Below are positions 34,192 to 42,923 of a DNA stretch of 56,113 nucleotides, one piece after another; position 1 is the stretch's first letter, and each line of letters begins with the position of its first letter. Origin of the DNA: an uncultured Lachnospiraceae bacterium (GTDB lineage: Bacteria > Bacillota > Clostridia > Lachnospirales > Lachnospiraceae); assembly GCA_910586555.1 (NCBI GenBank), contig CAJUJY010000017.1, forward strand, positions 1 to 56,113, given 5' to 3'. Below the pieces are notes generated by a model. That model ran no database searches. It had not been told where the DNA came from and saw nothing but the letters and a program-made list of their open reading frames with translations. Made by a program: the position numbers and the translations under genes.

Positions 34192-35547
34192 CTACGTCTT
34201 TGTACGTGTTACATCATTAAGCCACTTGTATGTTTTATACCTCCATGTTGAAACAGGTATTTTTATAACCTCATCACAATAAAGTATAAAAGCTGTTGCT
34301 ATTGCTGGCAGTTCCAGTATAAACGCTGCTACGGCCCCTGCAAGTATTGAAATGCCCCACATAAATATAAAGTCAAGGAAAAATCCAAACCTGGTATCAC
34401 CACCGCCCCTGAATATGCCAACAATAAGCGTTGTATTATAAGACTGTGCTATTACATAATATGACATTATAAGAATCATTACTGACAATAATTTCTTAGC
34501 ATCATCTGATAATACAAGGACTGATAATATAACAGGCCTGGCACATAATATTACTAAGCTTCCAAAAATTCCTGTGCCTATGGAAAGCTTTATAAAACGC
34601 CCACCATATACTTTTGCAAGGTCTTTCTTCCCTTCACCTATAACTTTGCCAATAAGGACTGCGGCAGCATTTGCAACACCAAATGCTACAACTGTAGCAA
34701 GGTTTCTGCACACTTGTGTTACTGAATTGGCAGCAGTAGCAGCACTTCCAAGATGGCCAAATATTGCAGTCATTGTTGAAAGCCCAAGCCCCCACATAAG
34801 TTCATTAGCAATTACTGGTGCAGAAATCTTTAGAAAATCACCTGCTAACACCTTATTTTTCATTCTAAGGGATTTAAAGCGGAATTTAAATACATCATTA
34901 AATTTTCTGTCATATATTATAACTATTATAAATTCCACAAGCCTTGCTGCCACAGTTCCAGCAGCAGCACCTATTACACCAAGCTTTGGAAAACCAAAGT
35001 ACCCAAAAATAAGAAGTGCATTAACTATTATATTTGTAATAAGTGAAAACAGGTATGTTACCAGCCCTATACCAACTTTTTCCATGCTCCGTATGGAATT
35101 AAGGTAAACCATAACCAGGGCATTAGGTATATATGAGAAACATACAACACGTAAATACAGGACACCATTAGCCATTACTTCACTGTCATTTGTAAAGAAT
35201 GACATTAAAACCTGTGGCATTATAAATGCCGCAAGGGTAAATACTACACCTGCCACAAATGCTATTTTAACTGCTATTGCAAATATTGTTTCAATAGAGC
35301 CCATGTCACGTTTGCCCCAGTACTGCGCCATTAAAACAGCAGCCCCTGAAGTAACCCCGAAAAGCAAAAGCCCCATAATAAACTGCACCTGTGCACCAAG
35401 TGAAGCACCAGACAGTACTTTTTCACCTACTTTTCCAAGCATAACAACATCTATGGAAGAAATCCCCACATTAATAAGGTTCTGTAGTGCCATAGGTATT
35501 ACAAGTGCTAAAGTCCTTTTATAAAAATTCATGCTCTCCTGTGACAT
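34192..35547 (-). CDS. MATE-family efflux transporter
   Basis: A 451-residue membrane protein with twelve hydrophobic segments in two halves. Residues 15-40 (LALVIPMALQNLINVGISSID) and the second-half repeat near LKISAPVIANELMWGLG show the internal MATE duplication. It would export drugs or metabolites in exchange for Na+ or H+. The ATG lies eight bases after the murI stop, so it is co-transcribed with murI. Its stop is 16 bases before the Rrf2 gene, which may read through into the hem operon. Confidence 0.9.
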   Translation of the reverse strand: MSQESMNFYKRTLALVIPMALQNLINVGISSIDVVMLGKVGEKVLSGASLGAQVQFIMGLLLFGVTSGAAVLMAQYWGKRDMGSIETIFAIAVKIAFVAGVVFTLAAFIMPQVLMSFFTNDSEVMANGVLYLRVVCFSYIPNALVMVYLNSIRSMEKVGIGLVTYLFSLITNIIVNALLIFGYFGFPKLGVIGAAAGTVAARLVEFIIVIIYDRKFNDVFKFRFKSLRMKNKVLAGDFLKISAPVIANELMWGLGLSTMTAIFGHLGSAATAANSVTQVCRNLATVVAFGVANAAAVLIGKVIGEGKKDLAKVYGGRFIKLSIGTGIFGSLVILCARPVILSVLVLSDDAKKLLSVMILIMSYYVIAQSYNTTLIVGIFRGGGDTRFGFFLDFIFMWGISILAGAVAAFILELPAIATAFILYCDEVIKIPVSTWRYKTYKWLNDVTRTKT

Positions 35548-35555
35548 AATATATA

Positions 35556-36338
35556 CTACCTGCTTTCATATTCCAGAAGGAACTGGCAAAGTTTTAATTC
35601 TTCCTCTGTATTAAGGCTGTTTATAAACTTTACACTGCCTTTCTTTTTATTGTTATTTAAAAGCCCGGCTTCTAAAAGCCTCCGTTTCATTTCACGTGCA
35701 GTCCCTTCGCCGCCGTCAAATACCATAACCTGGCTTCCTGCAATCTTTTGTATTACACTTTTAACAAATGGATAGTGTGTACACCCAAGTACTATGGAAT
35801 TTATATTTTTATTTTTTACAGGATTAAGAAGTTTTATAATATATTTTTCTAATTCTTCCCCGTAAAGAATACCATGTTCCACAAATTCCATAAGCCCTGG
35901 GCATGGAAGCGGCACTATATCAGCCATGTCATCATACTGGTGCATAAGTTTCTGGAATTTCTCCTGTTTTAATGTCATTGGGGTTGCCATAACAACTATA
36001 CATGAATTATTTTTATAGAGGACTGCTGGCTTGATTGCAGGTTCTATTCCAACAAGCGGGACAAGCGGGTACATTTCACGGAGGCGTGCAACTGCCGCAC
36101 TTGTAGCAGTGTTACAGGCAACTACTATTGATTTAGCCCCGTTTTCCAGAAGGAAACCCACATTATCTATTGTAAGCTTTTTAACTTCATCTAACGGCCT
36201 TGTACCATATGGTGCATGGACAGAGTCCCCAAAATAAATAAAGTCTTCACCAGGCATCTGCTTTACAAGTTCCCTTAAAACACTAATCCCCCCGACACCA
36301 GAATCAAATACACCTACTGGCTGCATACACCTTTCCAT
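35556..36338 (-). CDS. murI: Glutamate racemase
   Basis: A 260-residue cytoplasmic enzyme providing D-glutamate for peptidoglycan. Motifs: GVFDSGVGGISVLREL with the acid-base Asp/Ser, DSVHAPYGTRP, the first catalytic Cys in VVACNTATSAA and the second in LGCTHYPF. Full length. GGGGGAT precedes the ATG. It heads the pair murI-MATE. Confidence 0.94.
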   Translation of the reverse strand: MERCMQPVGVFDSGVGGISVLRELVKQMPGEDFIYFGDSVHAPYGTRPLDEVKKLTIDNVGFLLENGAKSIVVACNTATSAAVARLREMYPLVPLVGIEPAIKPAVLYKNNSCIVVMATPMTLKQEKFQKLMHQYDDMADIVPLPCPGLMEFVEHGILYGEELEKYIIKLLNPVKNKNINSIVLGCTHYPFVKSVIQKIAGSQVMVFDGGEGTAREMKRRLLEAGLLNNNKKKGSVKFINSLNTEEELKLCQFLLEYESR

Positions 36339-36429
36339 ATAAATCCCCCATTAATGTCAGATAATATCTGTCCCTGCATTACAAACAATACTGTTAGTAC
36401 CATAGTATGCAGGGCCTGTAATTATTGTA

Positions 36430-37404
36430 TCAGTCTTTATCAATTATTTCTTTATAAAATCCTGAATAATCTTTGCGTCCTTCTTTCATAGCTGCAATAG
36501 CTGCCCTTGGATGCTGGTTTAAATGTCCTGTAAGCAGATATGGTATGTCAAATCCCCATTCTACACCAGCTTCTTTTAAAGGCACAATATTATTTTCAAT
36601 AAACTGGATTACAGGGAATAATTTATACTTAGGGTTTTTAAGAAAACCAAGCAAAAGTTCCATAGGACAGTTGCCTGCCCCGCGCCCCATACCGCTCATG
36701 GTTGCATCAAGATATGAAACACCCTGCGCACATGATTCTATTGTATTGGCAAATGCAAGCTGCTGGTTATTATGGGCATGGATTCCAATATATTTATTAT
36801 ATTTCTCACCAATTTCCATATACTGTTCTGCAATAACCCTTATCTGTTCAGGGTATATTGAACCATAACTGTCTACAATATATATGCCATCCACTGGGCT
36901 TTGGCCAAGCATTTCAAGTGCAGCAGCTATATCTGACTCCTTAGCATTTGATATAGCCATTATATTGCATGTTGTTTCATATCCCTTTTTATGGGCATCA
37001 TCTATCATATCAAGTGCAGCAGGCATTGTATTTACATATGTAGCTATGCGCACAAGGTCAACAGGGCTTTCGCTCCGTTCATGTATATCTTCTTTATAAT
37101 TGCAGCGGCCAGTATCAGCCATAATTGCAATTTTAAGTTCTGTATTATTATCACCAACTATATCCCGTATATCATCATCTGTTGAAAACTTCCACTTGCC
37201 AAACTCTTCTGTATCAAACATTTCCTTATCAGCACGGTAGCCAAATTCCATATAATCAACTTTTGCCTTTACATTGGCTTTATATAAATTCCTTACAAAA
37301 CTATCTGTAAAATTAAAATCATTTACAAGCCCGCCATCCCTTATAGTTGCATCTAATACTTTTATATCTGGGCGGAATGTTAATAAATCACCTTTTTGTG
37401 CCAT
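36430..37404 (-). CDS. DRE-TIM metallolyase (HMG-CoA lyase-like aldolase)
   Basis: A 324-residue TIM-barrel protein. It opens with VLDATIRDGGLVNDFNF (the metal/catalytic DxTxRDG motif), then MEFGYR, and later IGIHAHNNQQLAFANT with the metal-binding HxH, and SGMGRGAGNCPMELLLG. This is the HMGL-like family that includes 4-hydroxy-2-oxovalerate aldolases and isopropylmalate-type synthases. The precise substrate is not clear, and no pathway partner is next to it. AGGAGG precedes the ATG, and the probable 6S RNA terminator lies 50 bases upstream. Confidence 0.8.
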   Translation of the reverse strand: MAQKGDLLTFRPDIKVLDATIRDGGLVNDFNFTDSFVRNLYKANVKAKVDYMEFGYRADKEMFDTEEFGKWKFSTDDDIRDIVGDNNTELKIAIMADTGRCNYKEDIHERSESPVDLVRIATYVNTMPAALDMIDDAHKKGYETTCNIMAISNAKESDIAAALEMLGQSPVDGIYIVDSYGSIYPEQIRVIAEQYMEIGEKYNKYIGIHAHNNQQLAFANTIESCAQGVSYLDATMSGMGRGAGNCPMELLLGFLKNPKYKLFPVIQFIENNIVPLKEAGVEWGFDIPYLLTGHLNQHPRAAIAAMKEGRKDYSGFYKEIIDKD

Positions 37405-37454
37405 TTTAATGCCTCCTTTGTTATATGCTTTTATTATAACTCTGTAATTCTACC

Positions 37455-37481
37455 AAAAAAGGGGCTTGTTTACAAGCCCCT
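37455..37481 (-). terminator. Intrinsic terminator of the probable 6S RNA
   Basis: GGGGCTTGT and ACAAGCCCC (37461-37480) form a nine-base stem with a two-base loop, followed on the minus strand by six T residues (37455-37460). It lies between the RNA at 37501 and the aldolase gene. Confidence 0.85.
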
Positions 37482-37500
37482 TATAGAAAAAACAAATTCA

Positions 37501-37686
37501 AAGAAGACCCCAAAATGCCGGTTCCTGAATTTTGAGTCCTAGCAATTAAGCCAGGTGGGCAACCGCATCTGTATCTCTGCCTTCCACTCAGAGGAGGCCT
37601 GGCATCAATACAAAAATGTAGGAATCCCAATCAACAGGTGTAGGTTCAAAATATCAGGAGTATCGAACACCCCAGGAAGTCTTTCT
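37501..37686 (-). ncRNA. ssrS: Probable 6S RNA
   Basis: A transcription unit without any reading frame. Minus-strand 5' end AAGACTTCCTGGGGTGTTCG and 3' end AACCGGCATTTTGGGGTCTTC resemble the ends of 6S RNA (GATGTTCGC near the 5' end and CGGCATCTCGGAGAT near the 3' end in E. coli). The ends pair as AAGACTTC/GGGGTCTT. Inner helices include GGTG-TTC/GAA-CACC and GCCAGG/CCTGGC. About 186 nt is the usual 6S size. 6S RNA binds the housekeeping RNA polymerase in stationary phase. A regulatory leader of the aldolase gene is the alternative, since a terminator and then that gene follow. Confidence 0.7.
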
Positions 37687-37693
37687 ACAATAT

Positions 37694-37722
37694 AGTATAT
37701 ACATTTTCCGCAGAAATTACAA
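37694..37722 (-). promoter_or_regulatory. Promoter of the probable 6S RNA
   Basis: On the minus strand TTGTAA (37717-37722) and TATACT (37694-37699) are separated by 17 bases. An A seven or eight bases downstream (near 37686) would be the first base of the RNA. Confidence 0.75.
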
Positions 37723-37742
37723 CTATAAATTTTTACTTTTTT

Positions 37743-37935
37743 TAACCTCATTAAGTAAGCCCTGTAAAATACACGCTTCTTAAGCGGTGGGTTTGATTTA
37801 CCAGGGCTTACTTAGTCTGGCAGGAGTTCAAGCTCCTGCCAGACTGCCGCAAAGCGGCAATGAGGTTGTTTTGCAAGTGGGCAAGTAGCCAATGCCTGCT
37901 TGCAGGCAATGCGGATTGCGAATATCCGCTTGACT
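37743..37935 (-). repeat. Multi-hairpin repeat element, copy B
   Basis: The reverse complement matches copy A (2201-2350) through all four hairpins, with extra insertions of about 40 bases. The outer stem here reads AAGTAAGCCCTG/CAGGGCTTACTT where copy A has AAGTAAGTCC/GGACTTACTT, so one T-A pair has become C-G. It lies between the sensor kinase gene and the 6S promoter. Confidence 0.85.
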
Positions 37936-37945
37936 ATGGCATAAT

Positions 37946-39580
37946 TTACTCATATCCCTCCATTGAGGTACATTCATCAAATTCAAAAAAGAATGTTGTG
38001 CCATGTCCTTTTTTGCTCTTAACTGTAAGTGTCCCGCCATGTTTTAGTGCTATCTGCTTTGCTATCATAAGTCCAAGGCCTGTCCCCTTTTCATTCTGTT
38101 TAAGCTTTGACTTGTAAAATTTTTCAAATATATAAGGCAGTTCTTCTTCAGATATTCCAACCCCTCCATCTGCAATGCTTATATGGAGTTTTTCACCACT
38201 TTTATATATTTCTGTAGTTATAACCCCGTTTTCATATGAAAATTTAACTGCATTATCTATTATTACAAGGAACATCTGGCGCAGGCGCACATAATCGCCA
38301 AGCATCATACATGGATCGTCTGCAGGGAAATTTTCTTTAAACTGTATATTCTTCTCTTTGCCTATAACTTTTTCACTGCGGCTTATATCCCCAAATATCT
38401 GCATAAGGCTTACAGGTTCTTTCTCAACCTGGAAATCAGGGTTCTGCATTTTAGAAAGTATAAATAAATCACCAACAAGCCTTTCCATGCCCTGGCATTC
38501 AGATAACATACGCTGGTACATGTCTTCTATTGCATATGCATCAGTAATAACACCATCATTAAGTGTTTCTGCATAGCCGCGTATAACTGTAATAGGTGTC
38601 CTTAATTCATGTGATACATTGGCAAAAAAATCCCTTCTGGCCTGTTCTAAGCCTTCTCTCTCTTTTTCTGCCTGTCCAAGCTGTATGGCAAGCCTGTCAA
38701 GTGTAGTTTCAATACGTCCAAGCTGCGTTTCGGGTTTCTTTGGTTTTATTGAAGAATAGTCCCCCCTGGAAATCCTGTTTATATTCCTGCTGATTTTAGC
38801 AAGTGGTTTTGACAGATATTGTGAAAATAAAAATGCAACAATAAATGATATTAAAAACGATAAAAGCAGGCTTGATATTATAAGATAAGTTCCCTTGTCA
38901 ATACCCATTGTCTGTTTATCAATCATGGAAACCATCATAACAACACCACTTACTTCTCCTGTGCTTTTATTAAAAACTGGTGTTGCAACCCTTAATGCTG
39001 CCATGCCATATATATCATCATAGCTTGAACTGGAAGAAGTTTTTCCTTTATATGCTGCATTTATTACATCATACATATCATCTGTAAGCACGCCTTCAGA
39101 TATACCATTAGTATATTCTTTAGCAAGCGGGTTTTCTGCATTTTCATTTGACATTATCCATACATCAGTATTTTCTGCACCTTCTATTTCATCAATATAT
39201 GTACTGTATTTCAGAAACTGCTCAATATGCCCGTTCCTTTCAAACCTTGATACACGTTTTGCAATTTTTTTACCCTGTTTTGCAAGAAGTCCAGAATGTG
39301 AACGTATATAATTCTGCCTGTATAACCTGATAAATATAATGCCTGTAAGCAGGCTTGTAAGCACAAGCACAAATGTAAAGGATAAATATATTTTTGCTAC
39401 AATATCATTCTTAACCATAAAAAACCATATTTTTTTAACCTGGAAGTTCTTAACAAGTTTATTCCAGGCTTCTTTTACCCGGTAAATTGGTTTTAACCGG
39501 CAGGTGTCTTTTAACCAGCAGGTGTCTTTTAATCTACAGGTGTCTTTTAACCTACAGGTGTCTTTTAACCTGTTATACAT
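37946..39580 (-). CDS. Sensor histidine kinase with N-terminal RLKDTC repeats
   Basis: A 544-residue membrane kinase. Residues 4-30 are four or five copies of (R/W)LKDTC. A membrane helix spans about 62-87 (YLSFTFVLVLTSLLTGIIF), an extracellular sensor about 90-232, and a second helix about 237-260. Then come a HAMP linker, the phospho-acceptor His in ANVSHELRTPITVI near 350, and the ATPase N, G1 and G2 boxes (IDNAVKFS, DGGVGI, GTGLGLMIA). The ATG at 39580 follows AAAGG; the next possible ATG at 39418 has no ribosome site, so the repeats are probably translated. It pairs with the regulator just upstream. Confidence 0.88.
   Translation of the reverse strand: MYNRLKDTCRLKDTCRLKDTCWLKDTCRLKPIYRVKEAWNKLVKNFQVKKIWFFMVKNDIVAKIYLSFTFVLVLTSLLTGIIFIRLYRQNYIRSHSGLLAKQGKKIAKRVSRFERNGHIEQFLKYSTYIDEIEGAENTDVWIMSNENAENPLAKEYTNGISEGVLTDDMYDVINAAYKGKTSSSSSYDDIYGMAALRVATPVFNKSTGEVSGVVMMVSMIDKQTMGIDKGTYLIISSLLLSFLISFIVAFLFSQYLSKPLAKISRNINRISRGDYSSIKPKKPETQLGRIETTLDRLAIQLGQAEKEREGLEQARRDFFANVSHELRTPITVIRGYAETLNDGVITDAYAIEDMYQRMLSECQGMERLVGDLFILSKMQNPDFQVEKEPVSLMQIFGDISRSEKVIGKEKNIQFKENFPADDPCMMLGDYVRLRQMFLVIIDNAVKFSYENGVITTEIYKSGEKLHISIADGGVGISEEELPYIFEKFYKSKLKQNEKGTGLGLMIAKQIALKHGGTLTVKSKKGHGTTFFFEFDECTSMEGYE
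39489..39572 (-). repeat. 18-bp in-frame tandem repeat at the start of the sensor kinase gene
   Basis: The unit CAGGTGTCTTTTAAC plus three variable bases recurs at 39501, 39519, 39537 and 39555, exactly 18 bases apart, with a partial copy before. In frame it encodes the RLKDTC repeats. Confidence 0.88.
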
Positions 39581-39600
39581 ATACTGCGCCTTTCTGCTTC

Positions 39601-40302
39601 TTATACATCATTATCATTTATTTCAAACTTATATCCTACTCCCCATATTGTTTTAATGCTCCATGCAGGATGTTCTATTGTGTCAATCTTGGCACGCAGC
39701 CTCTTAATATGTGAATCAACTGTCCTGCTGTCACCATAATAATCATACCCCCATAAACTGTCAAGCAGGTTGTCCCTGGTAAATACTTTATTAGGATTAC
39801 TTGCCAGTGTCCACATAGTTTCAATTTCTTTCTTTGTAAGAGGCACTTTTTTATCACCAATCGTAAAAGAGTATTCTTCAAGGTTTACAGTCATATTATT
39901 AATCCTAAGTATTGTGTCTGAATTTTCTGATACCTCTGTTGCAACAAACCTGCGCAACACTGCCCGGAGCCTTGCCATAACTTCACTTGGGCTGAAAGGT
40001 TTTACTATATAATCATCTGCACCAATATCTAACCCCATTATTTTATCGTAGTCTTCACCACGTGCAGTAATAAGTATTATTGGCACACTTGATTTCCTGC
40101 GGATATTCTTACATACTTCATAACCATCTTTTAATGGCATCATAACATCTAAAAGAAGCGCTGATGGCTTATAATTTTCATAAAGCTTCTCTGCTTCTAC
40201 GCCATCTTTGGCAACTACTGGTTCATATCCTTCCTTCTTTACATATACAGAAAGGATATCTGTAATATCTGGATTATCATCTGCAATCAAAATATACTGC
40301 AT
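39601..40302 (-). CDS. OmpR/PhoB-type response regulator
   Basis: A 233-residue regulator. The receiver (residues 1-118) opens YILIADDNPDITDIL with the acidic pair, has the phospho-acceptor Asp in ALLLDVMMP near 50, and the Lys in DYIVKPFS. The C-terminal winged helix (about 135-230) shows LTKKEIETMWTL and DSHIKRLRAKI. The ATG at 40302 follows GAGG. It lies 21 bases upstream of the kinase, so the pair forms one operon. Targets unknown. Confidence 0.92.
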   Translation of the reverse strand: MQYILIADDNPDITDILSVYVKKEGYEPVVAKDGVEAEKLYENYKPSALLLDVMMPLKDGYEVCKNIRRKSSVPIILITARGEDYDKIMGLDIGADDYIVKPFSPSEVMARLRAVLRRFVATEVSENSDTILRINNMTVNLEEYSFTIGDKKVPLTKKEIETMWTLASNPNKVFTRDNLLDSLWGYDYYGDSRTVDSHIKRLRAKIDTIEHPAWSIKTIWGVGYKFEINDNDV

Positions 40303-40505
40303 ACAACACCTCATTTCTATAATAGATACTTTAACATTGCCAGATTATTATAATATGAAATTGCGGAATAAATATGGCAAAAAAAGTAATTTATATGACA
40401 CTATTCTGACATCTATATTTTTTATTATTTTTAAACAGTATAGTATATGTAAAAATCCGTTTTTTACAATACTGCTATGCTAAATTTATATTTAAGGAGG
40501 AAGAA

Positions 40506-41168
40506 ATGCGCAAGATATTACGTATCTGTATGCTGGCCTTATTAATTACTGTAACAGGGCTTCCTTGTAACAAGGCTTTTGCATCATCTGATACTTTTAT
40601 CAAAACTGCCAGCGGGCCTAAGTATTCTAAAAATGCTAAAAATGCCGAAAAGGAAAAAACAGAGCCTTTCATTAAAAAGGACAGCACTTCTATTTTAACT
40701 GGCACCAGCGATATCCTCACTGTTTTTAAGGTACCTGATAACAGCGATATCTCGTATAAAAGCTCAGATGAAACAATTCTTACTGTTACACCAGGAGAAA
40801 ACAACACTTGTGAATATAATGGCATTGGTGTAGGTACTGCTACTATTACTATTAAAATACAAGAACCAGTATTCCTTTTTGTAACTAATACATACACATT
40901 AAAGTTAAAAGTGGAAGTAACCCCAAAAGCCGTAAGTGTTAAGTTCAGGAAGACTAAATACAAGCTTGACATCGGTGATGGCAGGAAACTCCAGTATACA
41001 CTAAGGCCAAGTATTACAGATGAAATCCCGGTATTTGAAAGTTCTGATAATGATATAGTTTCTGTTTCATCTAAGGGCAGGATATATGCGAAAGCCAAAG
41101 GTACAGCATACATTACAGCCACCATATCTAATGGTAATTATGACACATGTAAAATAACTGTCAATTAA
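40506..41168 (+). CDS. Secreted Ig-like (BIG2) domain protein
   Basis: A 220-residue secreted protein with signal peptide (residues 1-27, ending NKAFA). A basic linker follows, then two Ig-like domains: one near 60-145 and a BIG2-type domain near 148-220 (VSVKFRKTKYKLDIGDG, then SSDNDIVSVSSKGRIYAKAKGTAYITATI shortened). Such domains mediate surface contacts. No anchor motif. AAGGAGG precedes the ATG. It is divergent from the two-component genes, which may control it (inference). Confidence 0.78.
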   Translation: MRKILRICMLALLITVTGLPCNKAFASSDTFIKTASGPKYSKNAKNAEKEKTEPFIKKDSTSILTGTSDILTVFKVPDNSDISYKSSDETILTVTPGENNTCEYNGIGVGTATITIKIQEPVFLFVTNTYTLKLKVEVTPKAVSVKFRKTKYKLDIGDGRKLQYTLRPSITDEIPVFESSDNDIVSVSSKGRIYAKAKGTAYITATISNGNYDTCKITVN

Positions 41169-41187
41169 ACCTTAAAGGTACCAGAAA

Positions 41188-41228
41188 AACAATACCACCA
41201 GCAGCCGGCATCTGCTGGTGGTATTGTT
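41188..41228. terminator. Bidirectional terminator, 17-bp perfect stem
   Basis: Positions 41188-41204 and 41212-41228 are perfect complements around a seven-base loop. The right arm overlaps the stop codon of rfbD, which converges on the Ig-like gene. Confidence 0.82.
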
Positions 41229-42090
41229 ATACCCTGGAATAACCCATCATATGCATATACTCTGTTAAAGCCTCTTTCCATTCTTTCATGCGGTAACTTC
41301 CCATTGAATTAAGCTTTTTATTTTCAAGTACTGAATAAGCCGGCCTTGCAGCTATATTTTTGCCTGCCTGGTATTCATCTGTTGTTACAGGCAGCACTTC
41401 TATATCTTTACCTGCCTGTTTCATTATTTCACATGCAAATTCATACCAGTTTGTACTGCCTTCACACGTGCCATGGTATATACCGTACTGCCTGTATGGG
41501 ATAATATTTAATATCATCCTTGCAAGTTCCAATGAAGATGTAGGTGTGCCATACTGGTCATTTACAACTGTGAGCTTGTCCCTTTCATCTGCAAGCTTAA
41601 GCATTGTCCTTACAAAATTACTGCCTTCCCCATAAAGCCATGCTGTCCTTACTATAAAATATTTATCACAGTTTTTTATTACAGCCTTTTCACCTTCAAG
41701 TTTTGTTCTTCCATATACACTCTGCGGGTTAGTTTTATCTTCTTCTGTATAAGGCACTTTTGCCATGCCATCAAATACATAATCTGTCGATACCTGGACT
41801 ATCTGTGCCCCCTCCCTTGCTGCGGCAACAGCAAGGTTTTCTGGCCCTTTTGCATTAACCCTTTCTGCATTTAGCGCATCTGTTTCACACTTATCCACAG
41901 CTGTATATGCGGCACAGTTTATTATTGTATCCGGTTTATGCGCTGACACAAACTCCTGTACCTGGTTATAATCACATATATCAAGTGTATCTGAATCTGT
42001 ACTGGCCACTTCTGTACCTGTACCCTCTAAAAGACTTATAAGCGAACGTCCAAGCTGCCCAAAAGCCCCGGTTATTAGTACTTTTTCCAT
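41227..42090 (-). CDS. rfbD: dTDP-4-dehydrorhamnose reductase
   Basis: A 287-residue short-chain reductase that makes the last step of dTDP-L-rhamnose. It opens KVLITGAFGQLGRSL (NADPH site), with INCAAYTAVDKCE, STDYVFDG and the YGRTKLEGE catalytic Tyr/Lys. It lies 34 bases downstream of rfbC. The rfbA and rfbB genes for the earlier steps are not in this window, so the pathway is split or encoded elsewhere. Confidence 0.93.
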   Translation of the reverse strand: MEKVLITGAFGQLGRSLISLLEGTGTEVASTDSDTLDICDYNQVQEFVSAHKPDTIINCAAYTAVDKCETDALNAERVNAKGPENLAVAAAREGAQIVQVSTDYVFDGMAKVPYTEEDKTNPQSVYGRTKLEGEKAVIKNCDKYFIVRTAWLYGEGSNFVRTMLKLADERDKLTVVNDQYGTPTSSLELARMILNIIPYRQYGIYHGTCEGSTNWYEFACEIMKQAGKDIEVLPVTTDEYQAGKNIAARPAYSVLENKKLNSMGSYRMKEWKEALTEYMHMMGYSRV

Positions 42091-42124
42091 CTCCGGCCTT
42101 CCCTCCGTCCTTTAACTTATTTTA

Positions 42125-42688
42125 TTAATACTCTAAAAAGATATCATTTGAAAACCCAGGATATTGTTTATCCTTTTCTGCCAGTTTTGGTTCCTTGCCT
42201 GCAGGTACAGGCCACTTTATATCCAGTACAGGATCATTCCACATAATCCCTGCTTCTGATGATGGATCATAAAAATCTGTACATTTATATGCAAACTCTG
42301 CTGTTTCAGATAATACATAAAATCCATGCGCAAACCCTTCTGGCACATATAGCATGTTTTTCTTTTCTGCACTTAAAATTACGCCGGCCCACTTGCCATA
42401 TGTCTTTGAACCCTTTCTTATATCAACAGCTACATCAAAAACTTCACCACTAATTACACGTACAAGCTTCCCTTGTGTATGTTCCTTCTGGAAATGAAGC
42501 CCTCTTAAAACCCCTTCTGATGATAATGACTGGTTGTCCTGTACAAATACCATGCCAAGCCCGGCTGCTTTAAAATCGTTATAATTATAGGTTTCCATAA
42601 AATAACCCCTTGCATCTCCACGCACCTCTGGCTGTATATGGTAAATCCCTTCTATCCCGCCATACTTTTCAAATATAAAATTTCCCAT
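42125..42688 (-). CDS. rfbC: dTDP-4-dehydrorhamnose 3,5-epimerase
   Basis: A 187-residue cupin enzyme starting GNFIFEKYGGIEGIY. Family motifs: QDNQSLSSEGVLRGLHFQ with the catalytic His, DVAVDIRKGSKTYGKW, and VPEGFAHGFYVLSE. The start at 42688 gives the normal length; a further 12 codons upstream are not conserved-looking. It supplies substrate to rfbD for rhamnose in cell-surface polysaccharide. Confidence 0.93.
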   Translation of the reverse strand: MGNFIFEKYGGIEGIYHIQPEVRGDARGYFMETYNYNDFKAAGLGMVFVQDNQSLSSEGVLRGLHFQKEHTQGKLVRVISGEVFDVAVDIRKGSKTYGKWAGVILSAEKKNMLYVPEGFAHGFYVLSETAEFAYKCTDFYDPSSEAGIMWNDPVLDIKWPVPAGKEPKLAEKDKQYPGFSNDIFLEY

Positions 42689-42793
42689 AAAAAATAACCA
42701 TGCCTTTCTACTACCCACAGGCACAAATAATGGATTCCTTTATAATAAGAACTGTAAAGAACATGCTTTTACATTTTCCTGGCTGGAATATAA

Positions 42794-42828
42794 AATTCTA
42801 AGACAGCATTTTGTACTGCCTTAGAATC
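42794..42828. terminator. Terminator upstream of rfbC
   Basis: ATTCTAAGACAG pairs with CTGCCTTAGAAT (one bulge) around a short loop, between the MerR-like gene and rfbC, both leftward. It should end the MerR transcript. Confidence 0.65.
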
Positions 42829-42923
42829 ATTTTCCAGCATAATTTATGGCAACAGGCTTACTGGTGAAACCTGCAATCTATTGTTTGCCTGTTAATAGTT
42901 ATATTAGTATAACTATATCACTA

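Noticed and set aside
36373..36415. CCCTGCAT/ATGCAGGG inverted repeat before the aldolase end as terminator
   Set aside because: The loop is long and no T-run follows on the transcribed strand, so it is too weak to call.
39418..39580. Sensor kinase starting at 39418 without the repeats
   Set aside because: No ribosome site precedes that ATG, whereas AAAGG precedes the one at 39580. The shorter form cannot be excluded fully.
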